64,000 bases of DNA from Dipylidium caninum (GCA_017562135.1 QEYB01000150.1:62001-126000); one strand, 5' to 3'; shown: positions 37,701 through 52,700, counted from the first letter of the stretch. Made by a program: numbers and translations. Notes: generated by a model from the letters alone, not told the origin.

Positions 37701-40700
37701 GTGCGTCGGGGAAGGGGGAACTGTGACGCTTGGCAGTGGTGGGGTATGCCACACACAAACACACTTTACACAGTCCTGGTCGCCCTCACGCTTGAAGGCT
37801 ACGACACATTAGGAGGCAGAATATGGCTTCCCATTAACTGACAATAGGCCTTCTAATCCCGGGGAAATGCATTTTCCGAGGATAAAATAGTTTGCTTTTT
37901 GAGCCTAATCCAGCGCCCTAGCGAGTGAATTGGATTTCTTCGGTTGGCATAACGGTAAGTAAATGTCGGTCCTAAGGCATCGATTCCATGTGAAAGTAAA
38001 TAAATGTTGGGAGTAAATACACTTGGTAACCTGACACGACCTAGTCATAAATTTTTAAAATCGAGGAAAAATTTGGTTTAAGTGAAAAATCCCGAAATTT
38101 ATCAAACACTGAAGGGTGTGAATGCCCTGACCAATCAGAAAATGAAAAAGAATTGAAAGCCAATAGCCGATGAGATTATTGAATAGAGCCGACTGGCCAA
38201 TAAGAGAGGCTCTCTTTCTTTCCCACATAAATCACCAGAAAATATGTTAACTAAAGGGGTTTCGAGGAAAGATGACAACCGCCTTGAGGGCAAGTGACTT
38301 CCCCTGCGCCACAGAATAAGTTTCAAAGACAGTCAAAGGTTTAAACAAAACTATTATGGATACAAATTCAGAGAACCCTAGAAAGATAATCGTCCCTTTT
38401 TTCATTTAGAAGTAAACCAAATTTATTTTATTTCATATTTTATGTATGTCAGTATGTGGTACCTTGGACATATTACGAAAAAGTAACTTAGAGTTGCACA
38501 GGAAAGACAATCGAAAATCGAGAGGAGTACGGAAATAATGCAGACTAAATGCCAGCGAGAATTAAAGGCTCCAAACGAACGTATATGTCAAGAAATTGGA
38601 GTAGACTACGAAATGAAACTCCCCTTGCCATCGTACTAAAGTTCCGACGTTCTGTTTGGTGGAGGTTGACGTACCGCTTGATCAGGCACACGTCGTCAGT
38701 GGAGGCCTGAAGTCAAATTAAATGTTAGTTCCAATGAAAGGGGCTGTTTTGGCGAACACAAGAGACAAAATAAATTAATGTAAATTCAAGGGTCTGGTAT
38801 CAGCGCGTTCTTGCGAGGCTAAATGAGAAGTTAAGAAGTCGACATGTCCAGTGATAGTGTGATGAGTGGAGGGGTTATACAGGAAAACACGAGCATAATT
38901 TGTAAGACATCAAATGCATTAGATTAGAAAGCACTGGTCATGAAATCGCATCTTCTTGGCGGATGAAGGAATGCAACATTTTTCAATTGTCATACGGAGG
39001 ATTTATGTTGCTATCCCCGCCTCGTTTAGTTGGTGTGGGTGGAAGGGGGACAGTCATGACAGCCAACATAGCCAAGTAAGTAATCTTCGCAAATTTTTCA
39101 GTAAGTTGAATGGTTAAACGGCAGAGACACGACAATCCAGTCTCAGGAAACACTTTCGGTAGCATTCAAATCTGTAAAATGCGATAGGGCTCAAATACAT
39201 TTTATACCAGCAGATGAATATACCGAAAGACGGGGATCGAAACAAAATTGGTTAACTGACTCAACAAACAAGGAAACCTCAATCCAGTTTTAATTGATGA
39301 ATGAACTCGATTGACGTGTTAAACAGAGTAGAATGGAACAATGCAGAAAATTTTGGATTTAAATTGAAAAATTTTACTGATTTTTGCTTATAATCCCCCT
39401 CACTTCGTTATTTAAGCAGATTTGATCGAAAAGTTGAGGACAACGACTTCTAATTAGTGCGGAAGGATACAATTCCCGAAGATCATTAAGAGCACAAAGT
39501 AGATGGAGTAGATGAAGGCGCCCTTGCTGAGGCCACCTTGTGACCGGATGCCGTTGTACATGATAGTGTTCCAGTCTTCGCCAGTCAAAATCTGGAAGGA
39601 GATTCACCATTTCGAAATGAAATTACGTGCTGTGGCCTGAAGAGAGGCTACGAAAGAAAATTGCACAAAGTAGATTGCATAAGATGGCTTCCTACCCGCA
39701 ACAGATTTAGAGACAATATAATAACACAAAATCACACCAAAAAAGATAAAGGAAAAAAAGAATAAAGACATTCTTTGAGGCATATCTTAATTTTGCAGTG
39801 AGTAGCGTCATCTGTCTTTCGCAGATCATTTGTATAGATTAAACCATCCGCGGAAAAAGAATAATTTATGAATTTCTTTCAAATTACTTGAAAGACGGTA
39901 AGTAGCGCCTTTGTAAACGTATCAAAATGTTGACTAGGTTGTCCGTCATCGAAAGCGAATCTAAAAAACCAAAAGAAGAAAAACAAGTCTAAATAAATTA
40001 AGTGAAATTAAATGTGTGATTTTGTGCCAACTTTATGGGCTGTAATTTGGGGGATTTTAATGAATGAATGATTGAATGTTTACCTTAAGAGGGTGCTCGC
40101 TCATTCCTTCCTGCGTCCGCCCTACACTTGTCACAGCTTATGGTTCGGGCAGGGACAATCGTAAACGCCCGACTTTCAGACATAAATCAACGGTAGGATT
40201 TGAAAGAAAAAGGGTACAATTAAAGTCGTCTACGTGTTTTTAACCTAAAACTATAACTTTTTGAAAACCTCCAAAAAAAGAGACTTTTGGAAACCACAAA
40301 TTTTCTCACAGTTTTACTTCTTACTGTTTAGATTAATGGGGACGATATTGTTCCGTCTTCCCTTTCATTGCGCAAAAGAAGAAAAAATGCAATCTTATTC
40401 TTTCATTTTATGCAAAATAGCACACAAACTAGAGTCACTTCTTCTCTCGAATGCGTGTCAAACTGTCAAATTGTGGGCTGAGACGTTTTGACTGCGGATC
40501 ACGAAAGGCCCCTACGCCATGACGTGGAATGTACGCACTCGAAGACTTAAATGTGCTGTCTGAGTCAATTAAAACGCAACCCGAAGCATCGCTATGACAT
40601 TGTCAGTGAACTGGAATCCCCGATCTTCTTTCCAGATGTTACTGTGAGCGTCAGCCGATGACTTTTAATTTTCCCTAATTCAGCGATCATGTGTGAGTAG

Positions 40701-43700
40701 CACCAAACCTTGGCATTTCTACGCCGTTCAAGTTATCCAGTTTTGTCAGCTGCAGTACTTTCCCAGATCAAAAGAGGACGCCTTTTTTCCTCGCTCCATT
40801 AACAAACTTCTGCGGTTTGAGGAAGTAGGTGAGTCTTTTTGCCAAAGAAAAAGTGGGAGTAAGTAAGAGTGAATGAAAAATTCCTCTGCTCTCTCCTTTG
40901 GGTCAGAAGCAAGGTGGTGTATAGAAGAGGTAAGAAAGGGCGAAAGGGATTGTGAAAATGTGGATTGGAAGACCATAGTTACCCACCAACTCTGGTGGGC
41001 ACTCCGACGGACACTTAGACGGAGAATTCAGGAGGCCGAAGGGTGGAGATGGAAAGGGGACTTACCCGCCACCGAATAGCTGCATCCCAAGCAGAGCGAA
41101 TATCACGATGAAGAGAAAAAGAAGAAATAAGAGGCTGACAATGCTGCGCATCGAATTCAGCAGCGACAGCAGGAGATTTCGCAAGGACGCCCAGTATTGC
41201 GCGAGGGGACATAAAAGCCGACTCAGACAGGTAAATGATTATTTCGGCCAGTATTATAGCTTTTTATTAACTAAAAAATCACTAAATTATACTACTGTAA
41301 GCTGATATTATGTAATCAGCATTGGTTGGTCACATTATTTCGCTCGATTTGTCTTTTTAAGAAGTAAGCTCTTTCAATAATTTGAAATGTTCGAATTACT
41401 CCGACTATGAGTGGAAATTGTAGTCTTGTGATGTCAAACTCAACCGCAGGAGGACAAATAATTTATTTATTCATTTACAATTTGTGGAGTTGTGATTTTT
41501 TTTGGGTGGATAAAATAGTTAAGGAGCCTTTGTTACTTCATCTCCTTATAACCTGGGAAGGAACAATTTCCTCTAAAAGTCATAAAAATTCTTCCATTGT
41601 TTGTATGACTAGTCAATTTTCACATTCCTCGAACTTTTGTGAAATATGTGACTTTCTTTACCTGGTGAACTTAAAGATGCGCAAAAGACGAATACTTCTG
41701 AGGGCGGAGAATCCAAAGGAGTCGGACGGGAAGAAGAGCTGCCATATGACTTCGAAGAAGCTGGCCAGAACTACCTATTTTAATGAGGAAAGTCAAGAGA
41801 TATTGCCATGAAGCGTGGCTTCTTCCCATAGGGTTTTGCTAAATGATATTTTCTAAAACCCTGTCCAACTGTCTACGATGAACCAAAGCCATCCTCCTCA
41901 CCCAGTATTGTACAAGCGAAATAAATAAACCAGCGGAGAAAGAAATGGTGGAGAAGCAAACAAAATGTTTGTGAAACAATGGAATTTGAACTGTACGATT
42001 GGTAGCAAAGCGACCTAAATAGGAAGAGGATTCTTTCTTGTCTTGAAAACTACCATGAAGACCGAACGTGGCCGCCAGGCCATACTTTAAAACAATACTG
42101 CAGTCGTAATTGACTAGAGCAAATACAACAAGTGACAGAGGCTGACGCCTTTTTCTCACCAAAACTAAAAATTGGCAAATGTACCACTTAGGGGGAAACA
42201 ACGCGGTGTGGAGAATCAGCACTCCTCCCCTCCTCTCCACTTCCTCTTCTCTCTCTGACTCTCTTCCCCTCTCCCTGCACCAAATAAAACCAGCACCTAT
42301 GAGGGTTCCGAATTTTAAAACCTACGTCCACACTTGGCGTATCCGCCACTTTATAACTTTAATGACTAAATTAAAACGAAGAGGAGGGGAAGAAATGCCC
42401 ATTCAGTAAGTATAAACACTCCCTCACATGCCGAGAAGCTTAATTGGGGTCATTTTGGTAGGCCACGACTATCTTCCCTCTCGGAGGACATCTGTGGCAG
42501 CTGTTTGACAGAAAGTCTGCGTGAATGGCAACGCATTCGATGAGATCTCCCAGCTGATAATAAGTGTACTAGAAATTTAAAATTTTACCGTTTAAAAGTG
42601 AAATGCTTGTAGACCAGATCACAGGAACCGGGAGATGTGGCATTCCGCCCCTGTCTGTTTCCTGCATCTAATCGTGATTTTAACCACTTTAAGTTCTTCA
42701 CACCGATGCGAAGCCTCAGACTGGAAGCGAGTCTAATCTAATCCTTGACTTATACTTTCGTGAAACAAATTTCGGTTCAACTTTAATCACCATGTACCGG
42801 GAGCGCAGCATGATGAATAAGGATGAGCCTGATGCGAGGCGGCCAGTAATAGATAACAACGGTCTGAATAAATGAGACTTGTTTTCATTGCTTATCTAAC
42901 TTTCATGAACCCGCCCTCCTTGGCACGTAGTAGCGCCATTTGCGTGTCTTGGGTGTCGGCCAGTGTCGACCATCTCTCAGATCTTCACGACGCGATTGTT
43001 TGCTTCTAGCAAAGGTTGGCGTATGTTGAGCAAATGATAATCAGTTACGAATGAAGAGGAACCACGAAAACAATGGATAGCCAGAGGGGAGGGCTCTTGC
43101 TAAGAAGGTGGATGTTGCCCTTTCCGCCTTCGAGTGGCAACCCCAATTATCACATTCGAGAGGGATACTAGATGTAAAATCAGCAAAAGATATTAAAAAT
43201 AGCAAAAAAACCATTTGTCTCATCAATTTGAGCTAATTATACGTAAAATTAAAAACTTTTATAGGTACAAAATGACTGATTTACTGGAACTATTACGAAA
43301 GACTTATTCAGCCAGAGGTTATTGTCTTAAAACAGTGTGTTGTCAAATCGAACGAGGCTTTCGAAGTCTAGAAGGAAATAGTTGTTGACCAAAAACAAAG
43401 TTCTCTAAAAATTCGACGAAAAATAGTGAAGCTGATTTTGCTTCCATAACAAACTTTCTTCCATTTCTTCCAGGGGAATCTTCTAATTCTTTGAATGTTT
43501 CGAAAGCATTTGACCATTAATTTCACTATTGTTGGGCAGAAAAATAATCCGATCAAGCAGTATTTATAAGAATGAAAAATTTTGAGTGTTTCCCACTTCA
43601 GGAGTGGATTTGCCTTGAGAAAACGTTGGATTTCATCCCACGACAATATAATCCTTCGTCCCATCACTTGTTTGTATAATTTTTCAAAAGTATCGAATAA

Positions 43701-46700
43701 AACAGAGGAAGTTGTTATGCGAAGTCGACTTACTACACAGTCGAAGATGTTGAACGAGGAGTGGAAGTAGAGGAGAGGCCCAAGCGCGAACATTTTGAGT
43801 AGCATTTCCGTGAGGAAAAGTCCGAGGAACACGAGCTCTGCCAAGTCTAAAGTACGGGTGAGGACCAAACTTTAATGGTGCCTTCTGCTTTTTTTCGAAA
43901 TAAGTTACAGGACACAGGCCCAGTTTGTGCAAATGTTGTAGTTTTGCGGTACTTCGCAGTATATCACTGAACCCCACACCCCTGCCGAATGCCAATCATT
44001 CACTCATCTGGAACATTTCCCATCTCCATTGTTATATTAATTAATAATACTTTTTGTTGGTGAGAGTTTAAGTTGTAAAAGTACCCTTTTTGTCAGGTTA
44101 ATAATGTGCAGATGAGAACCCTTGCGTCACGGATACGTGACGGACCCTTAAATCACGCTCAGATGGAGACACCACCGGCCTGATAGGGTATTCCACAGCT
44201 TTTCACCTATGACAAACCTTTGCACATACGTTGACTGTCACCCAAGCACCCAAAATGTAGATATCTGCCCTCCGCCCGCTCCACCACATGCACTTGTCCC
44301 GTTGTATGCATTAATGACGATTGTTTTAATCCTCACTGTTTTTACGAAAAGTGAAGTGGCCTATTTTTGGCATTTACGACTCCGGTAGCGAAGTAGAAGA
44401 CGAGGCGTAACGCCTATTTGATAGGAGGAGTAAAGGGGAGAGGAGAGTTTGGGGTTGGGGTTGGGGTTGGGACGTACGGAGGAAGTCGCTTAGCCAGGTC
44501 GGCTGGTCGAAATGCTCAATGGCAACGCAGATGGCATTGAGGAAGAGCACTGTGAGCACAAGTAAGTAGAACGCCTGCGATTTTATCAAAACGCGACATC
44601 GACACCTTCGGAGGATAAAAATGAGCACATTCTGAGGCTATGTAAGAATCTTGGTACTTGAATCGACAGAATAATTATTATCTCCGCTAAAATTACAAAT
44701 GACTGCCGTCTGATAATTATGAAAGGAAGGATTAAATTATAGAATCTTCATTGAACTCAGAACATCTACCTGATACGAGGCCTAAAAACCCTAACCAAAA
44801 GTTATCTGTTTGTCGAATTTTCCTGGGTTAATGGAAAATTATGACGGGTGGAGAGTGCTTTCTGAACGAAACTTGCATTTCAAAATCAAACTTTTCACAC
44901 ATGTGCACTAAGTTGTTAGTCAATTAGACAAATTTGTTATTGGAGCTTGAATCCGTGGATGGTTAGTCTATTTTTCTTCATTGAAAAACTAACTGGCCCG
45001 AACGGTCCGTGTGTGCATGTGCAAATTTGCAAGTTTTTACCTGATGCGTTTTAACAAGCGGCAGCAGAATCCGGACCTAAGGGTGGCGAATCGTCGCTTA
45101 TCTCCCAAATCTGAAAAAGAACCGCAAACTATGCAAAAGGGAAGGGTTGGTGCAGGCCTCCGTCTTTATATCAAAAAGCCGACACGCAATCTCGACTATA
45201 ATGATAAATAAATTTGCTCATCTAAACTCCACGGCCTTACGGAACAAATGTTACAATTCAAATGTACACTTTTACAGAAAAATTCGCGTTAGAATAAACC
45301 TGGTGGTTATACTGATGGCTATTTATTGCCGAAAGAGATAATTAAGCAAGGGGACGAAGGAATTAACTAGTGTGTGTGAGGTAAAAGGCCCTACCCGATC
45401 CATCGAAATCCCGATCCTGATATACTCGTCCGTTTCTGTTCAACTTCTTAGCTCGTTTCCTGGCTGTGGTGGTATGAGAGAGACGTGGGTCTGTTAAAAC
45501 TCAAGCGTAAACTGAAACCGTGGCCCTGTGTGGCTGATCATGCATCTCAATTAACGTAATCGGGGAAAGTGACAGGTGCCGACGATTTGTCAAATAATTA
45601 GTTGGCATCTTGGGTGGAAACACTTATTGGCATTAGAGAAGAGCTGGGAAAGCAAAGTCACAGACTAATGTGAGTTAGCCCAAAATATCCTCTAATAAAT
45701 TTGCTTTTTGTAATCTGATTAATACACCTCATTCCCTTTTAAACTAGAGAGGTTATGCAGAAGACTAACGTTAATTTGACGCATTTTTCAATGGGAAGTG
45801 ATAGTAACGTCACAAGTAAATAGACCCGTCTCTTACATCAGGTTAAATCCGAAAGTATCGCCACAAAATAAAGTGTTTGACACTTTGAATTTGAAATTAC
45901 TTTTTTCGCGGATCTTGAATAAAGTACAAAAGAGCCAATATTTTATGGGGAAAAAGTACTTCAGTTAGTAACAATTCGAAGGTGAATATTTCACTCGCCT
46001 TGTAAAATTCGCATTTTCTCCGTCATTGTTGTTTGTTCTTCTGCCAAAATGACCTCCTCTGAAAGAAATGAAAAAGCAAAATTTCTCAATTTCCGCCAAA
46101 TACGGGTGCCATGCAACAAGGCCGTTATCTTTAAAAGCGGAAAGACAGGCGATAGGGACGGTTGTCATGCCTACCTGCTTTGTGGATCCACTCAATGTAT
46201 CCGTCCAACTCGCGTTCAGTTTGTTGTTGTCTTCTTAGTTTGAGGAAGGCTCGTCTCTTCTCTACTCGTTCTCGTTCCTTCGCGAACTCCCTGAAAAAAC
46301 AACACACCATTTTTCGTACCAGTCTTTTTCGAATAGAGCAGACGTGCTCCTCAATGTTGACATGCGTAAAACCTCTAAGCTTTTGGGTCGGCTTTGTTGG
46401 TTCTAAGTACTCTCGTAGATGAACTAATGAATACTGCTGACAACATTCAGTTAACACTATTAACTCCTTGTCTTTCTTGTTTTGGAGGCAATGTTGACAA
46501 AATGACATTTTCTGGTTGTGCAAGCCCTCCTGGACAGTATGCAGCCCCAAATTGCTAAGCCATATAAAACAACAATTGGGGATCATGGGAAAATGATCAA
46601 ATGTCGCCGCGTCTGGACGATTTTAATTCCCATCGCAAGGGACAATTTTAGGGTTGGATTAATTGTATCGCCTCTTGAATAGTTAAAGAAATACGATTTT

Positions 46701-49700
46701 GCTCGAGAGAACAGGTCGTTGTGCCTTCAAGGCTACGGCTGTGCGAAGATCTTTATTTACTAATCTTAAAATCCTTTTCATAAATTTCGTTAGTCTGCTA
46801 TTTCAAGGTATTTGTAACGCTCAATAAGCATTGACGCAATGTACATGGGGAAAAGGGAGGAGAGAGAGACACAGAACGACGTCTACATTCACCGGTTACC
46901 TAATCAGCTTTTAGTGATGACAAAGCTCTTCCCAAGAGTCGAAAGAGCAGTTGCTTCAGGGGTGGCAAACGGCTAATTTAGTCTTCATTAGTTCTACAAC
47001 AAAAAGATTTTCAATTCTATCTGTTTAAATGAACCGCAAATCGTAAATCCGCTAATTCCATTCCTTTTCCCACGCAGTCGATTCCAACAAGATGATATAT
47101 ATGAAGACATTTTCAGGCATTATAATAACATTGTAAGGATATGTTTCCTGGCACCAACAGAGAGTGTTAGGGAGAAGATTAAAGGTGGGTCGTACGCGAA
47201 GACAATTTTATCCACCGATGGGGTTACCATTGAGGGGTTTCGGGGGTAAGCAATTAGTCAGGAACCACGAAGAATTCAAAAGTGCACACCCTCCACACTT
47301 TAAAAGTATCGTGTTGATGCAGTCAGTCCACTTCATTACCTCTTGCTCCCATTGGTGCGGCAAGAGGTGCCGACGAGCTCTGCTCCCAAACTAGTCTTCT
47401 TATTGGCTGTTTATTTAGGCGGGTCTTCTAAACTCCACCCGGTTGTAACAGTGACAAAAAATTGTCGCGCATTTTTTAATTTTACAAATTTTAGCCATTT
47501 TAGTCAGGATTATCCATAACTGATCCTGCTCTAAACAGCACGTCTAACTGACCTCAGGGAATCCACGAATAAGAATGAAAGAAGGTGATTCTTAGGTATT
47601 TCTTATAATTTCTCACAAAATTCGGCAATAATCACAGCGAAAACCACTCAACTATGAGTGAAATGACTGTAAAATGTCACTTAGTCTGGCATAAGGGATC
47701 ATTTGCAAGAGCACTGGCTCAGGAAAATTTCCATCGGGCCAAAAATCTCTTTAAATTTAAGAAATTTGAACTTTCTCGAATGGTAATTAAACCTAACGGG
47801 GGCAGATCGAATGCGATCCCAACGGTAAACCATAAACCGGAGACATATTAAAACCAGCCAGTAAATGTACCACCTAACGCGAAATAACCCGCTTTGGAGA
47901 ATCAGCACTCATCCCCTCTCTTCCTCTCTCCCTCTCCCTTCTACTTCCTCATTTCTCTCTGTCACTCTCTCTTCCTTTCTACCTTCGACGCATGAGTCTA
48001 GCATATAGGAGGGTTCTGAGATTTGAAACCTATAGCCGCATTTGTTGCAGCCGTCACTTAATGACTTGAACGACTAGACAGAGAAGGTACTGTGGGTGCA
48101 AGAGGACGAAGAGGATAAGAAGAAAGGGAAGAAGAGCTCACCCACTCAACACTCCGAGGACAAGATTGAGCATGAAGAAAGACCCGACCACGATGAGCGT
48201 GAGGAAGTAGAAGAAGTTGAAACGGTTGCCAAAGGCGAAGTCTGTCTGCGAGGTAAAGGGAACGACGAAAGACATTATCCCCGGAACTACCTTCAATCAA
48301 AGTTCGGCATTTTGTGTTGGGGGCAGACGAAGTTTTCGTGGTAACTGGTAATTGCGATCACCTTCCTTTTGAAAAATCATTCGATCGCTGAATACTTACG
48401 TACGCTATTGAACTGGCGGACTTTCCCTAAGACTTGGAACCATCAGTCGACTAAATTCACTTTACCGGTGGGGTGATTCGGTGGTACTTATCCATTTTAC
48501 TAAGGATGAAACTAATATGTAATCTCAGAAACTAACCAGGTACTAAGAAGTTCTAAGTTATTTGTGTGTGAGACGGGAATTTGAGGAGTTTTTGAGAAAA
48601 GAAAAATGTTAGGTAAAACCAAAGTTGTTAAAATACCCTATACGCGTAACATGCTCACCAAACGTACAATTTAATGAGGAAAGCCCGGATGTCGCTCCTG
48701 AATCTTAAGGCGATATCCACCCCATCTTCACCGGTAACCCGCCCAGTCCGTGCTTCGACCTTCGTCTCCTGGGTGCCTCCAGGTGAAGGTGACGAGCCGG
48801 CTTCGCAAAGCCTGCCGCCCACACCTCCCACATACTCGGTCCGATGTGAATTGTCACAGGTGCATGCAATTACTTTCATGTACTTTCCCTCAATGCCGCT
48901 TTTCGTCCCCATTTAACTTAGCCAAGCCAATGCAATCCCCGTCGAAGGGACGTCTATGCCATTAACATCCACGATGTAGCGTTTTTGTCGGCTCAAGTCA
49001 TCATTTAGTGAGGAGGGAGGCGAGGGGGCAGGGAATACGTTTTCAGTGAAAATTTTAAATCTCGCGGCTTTTTAATTAATATTTTTCTCCTCATATTTCG
49101 TACCTTTGTATATGATAATAATATTTCTGAGACAAAATTTTATGGTCATATTACCTGATAAGGAAGTGAAAGGGTGGAGATGGGGTTTTGTTTCGTTTGA
49201 ATTCGTTCATATGCGTCCAAGTAAATTGCCAGTGGTACGTCAAAGTAAGTCACATGTATTTGCTTTAAATCACAGGTGTTTTTCTACCTCCCTTTTCGGC
49301 TTTTTGCACTCTTTTTAGCTTAAGTCGGTTTCAGGCTAAACTCAATGATGCCTCCCATTTCCCTCCTTTCCCTTCACAACCCCCTGAGGAGAGGGTAACA
49401 AGAACAGACGAAAAACCTCCCCGCCACGGTCACCCCCTTTTCTTCTGCGAATATTAAATTTCATGAAGAGTTGTAAAACCTCTTTAATGGGACGGGGATT
49501 ATGGGATTTGTCGTTATTCCTGTATGAAATCAAAGGCACGGAATTATACAAAAGAATATTTTCAGCCGATTAACCCCTATTCTCTTCAGACTGCCTGAGG
49601 AAAGCTCGCATCTCGGGGATTGGTTAGTCGAGGACACTGTGTATCGCACTTTCGTACGAGGGGAGTTTGGCACAGAATGACAATGGGAATGGCCTACCGA

Positions 49701-52700
49701 GTACATGATATCCGTCCAACCCTCCATGGTGATGCATTGAAAGACGGTGAGCATGGCATACCCGATATTGTCAAAGCTGGTGATACCGAAATTGGGACCC
49801 TCCCAGTAGCCTTTGCAAATGTAGCCCGGAGGACAGACAAAGGCACCGGGTGGGACACCCTTTCCGAGGGTATGAGAGTCATTGGTGATTACACAGGGCA
49901 CTAAACGTGGCACCGTGGGGATGGAGGTGGGCAGTTGCTGTGGATTGCCTAAAAAGTATGTCATTGAGCACGTTTGTAAAATCAACCACTTAACCTTTTG
50001 TTTTCTAACCTGCGCGAAATTGTTTTGTTTCGGTGACACAAAAAAAACCACACACCGAGTTGTATATGCGACTCTAGTGAAAATTCCCAAAATTTCTTCC
50101 CCGTCAGGGTTGGTCGACTTGAGCAAATGCCAAAAGTCTTATATATTCTGGGGATGAAGAAAGAAGATTAAACTCGAGTCTCCTTATTGGGATGAATTTA
50201 ACTAAGTGTTAACCCAAATAATTTGTTTTTTGTCTAGATTTTAATAAACACTAAAGTTTTCTTTCTATTTTAATTAATAGTGGGGTGAGATAATTTGAAT
50301 GCAACTTAAATAAATGGCCAAACCACGAGTATGGAATTTAATTATTGTCATGTGAGATAACCAGTCTCTATCATTTGTTGGTGATATCAGCACCGTCAAG
50401 TGTCTTCCGCGTTGTACGATAGGAGAGAAGTCGCCCGAGGAAAAGGATGGGAAAAATAACAAGTTGCCATAGCTGTAACTACGACGGAGATTTTCATCGA
50501 GGTTGTGATCCTATTTCGACTAGTTTATCCACAGACAGACAATCTTCTCCCTCAAGTAGAGGGTCATTTTTGTCAACTTTTGTTATCAGTGGGATATCCT
50601 GTTAAAATCCAGACAGACTAAAGTGGGGAAGACGCACGTTCATCGAAGCAGGTGAGATGGAAGCCGCCGCCGTAGAACTCCAATCCCACGATGGCCAGAA
50701 CGACGATTCCGAAGAGGACGAGAAGGCCTATTTGAAGAAGAGGCGCCATGGCCTTGATGAGGGACTTGAGAACTACCTGAAGGCCTAAAATTATGTTGCA
50801 GGTTTAAACCAGCCACCAGTAAAGTGGAGTGCTTGCAAAAATTGTGTTGTCGTGTTTGCCGTTCTTCTTTTTCCGTTGAGGTTTCCATCTCATCTTTCAT
50901 TTCTCCCTTGAGGGCTCACAAAATTACCCTTACTCTGTAACTAGAGATGGGCGTTTATAACGCTCTCCATAGGCTCAACTATTTAAGCATTCCATTATTA
51001 ATTTGTGACAGTTGAGGGAGATAAAATGTTGATTACTTTGCCCAACGCTTCAGTAATTTCCGAGTAAAATGAAGAACTGGCGCAAAGAGAATAATCTCCA
51101 CCTTGCTGTCACCATCTTCGTTGTCCTTGTGGAAGATCTTCAGTCGAAAGCTTATCTTTTCTACACCGATAATAGGATTGACACTGGTGTACCACAACGT
51201 CAAATGCCCTGGTCGCTGGATCATGAATGACCTGCAACTGGTGGCTTTCGAAATCCCCTTTCGAACTAGAAAACGCAGGAATGCCTTTCTATCTATACCG
51301 GTGTGTGATGCCCGACTTAAGCTTTCGAGAAATGGGCACTCTGCTTCTCCTAATGAACTGTGTCAATCTTTAGCCCCAGTGAATGTCCGACAGTCATCAA
51401 TCAAATTGAGCACTTCCAATGGCGGAATGTCGGAGAATGTGCTTTATTTGTGTTTTTTTGAACCAGTGCCTCGTCCCTCAATTGTTAGTAGGCAGACGCA
51501 GCACATAACAACACTGTCCAGTGTTCTGTACTATGCGACCCCTCACTTCTAAATCCTAAATCTACGCGATCGCATTACATATGAATTAGGATTGTTGCAT
51601 TTTCGGATTCTTCTCTCCAGTTAATTATCCTTCGATTGAAGTGAAATAAAAAAACATTTTTCGTGAGCTTTAAGGCCATGTTTCGCAATCCATCGACGTC
51701 CGGAAATATTTGAAATGAGGAAATAAAAACCAAGTGTTCTTAACTGATTTTCTTTCAGTACATGACCAATTCTCAGGAGAATTGGCAAATTTTTAAATTA
51801 CTGTACTAAAAAGGATGCAAATTTGGCTATACTCGTGAGAATTTCTACGATTATATTTACATCACAAATGAGTTTGCCTAAAGTCATTAAGGCCTTGCTC
51901 CATTCTCCTGAAGTTTTCATTTTAATCGCAATAATCCCCTTATTTTAAATACTAATGCCAAAATGTTTTCATAAAAAGAATCTAAAAAAGTTAGATGGAC
52001 ACAAGTGCTGTTGAACGGAGGAAAATGTAAGCTGGTGACAGACATGTGATTATAACAATCAGGGCGTTCGATACTGAAATAAATTCTAAAAAAAATTGGC
52101 TAATCAAAGTCAGTAGTTAATCGACTGCATTAATACACCCCAAACTGCTCCCCTCAGTCTCGGTAAAGGTGGAATCATTCATCGACGGTCAGTCTACTAT
52201 TTTAGAGACGAAATTAAGTAGGTTGGTCAAATGTCAGGATGTATGAGAGATGGAAGTTTACGGTTTTTTCTCAAAATGAGTCGGAGCCCACAATGAAGAC
52301 ACCGTTTTCTCAAATGCACACCACAAAAGAGTGGTATCCTCACTAGTGTCTCATGTACCGAGGCAGGAGGCAGGATGAAGGGTGCGTGCACTCGCGCAAG
52401 TAAACCCAAATAGAAATGCTCAATAGTTGGGGAACGAAGGGAAATCATGTTTAAATCTTACTGGGTATTCCGGAAACCAACTTGAGTGGTCGTAAAACAC
52501 GGGCAGCTCTCAGCGTGCGCAGGTCAATTCCTGTTCCTGTTTGCGCGAATACCGTGATATAACTAAATTGAACAAAGCGCTGCTGTTGCAAATGAGGCCT
52601 CAACTATTATCTCCGTCTGTCAGGAAGAAAAATTATTAATCGCCTTCTCACCAAAATAATGAAGCCAACACAAAACGCACGTTTAAGGAGGCTGTGCACT

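Noticed and set aside
48655..48965. Overlapping open frames of 80-85 codons on both strands inside a channel intron
   Set aside because: No similarity to channel exons and no clean splice sites in phase; the IS6 exon joins the pore exon directly without it.
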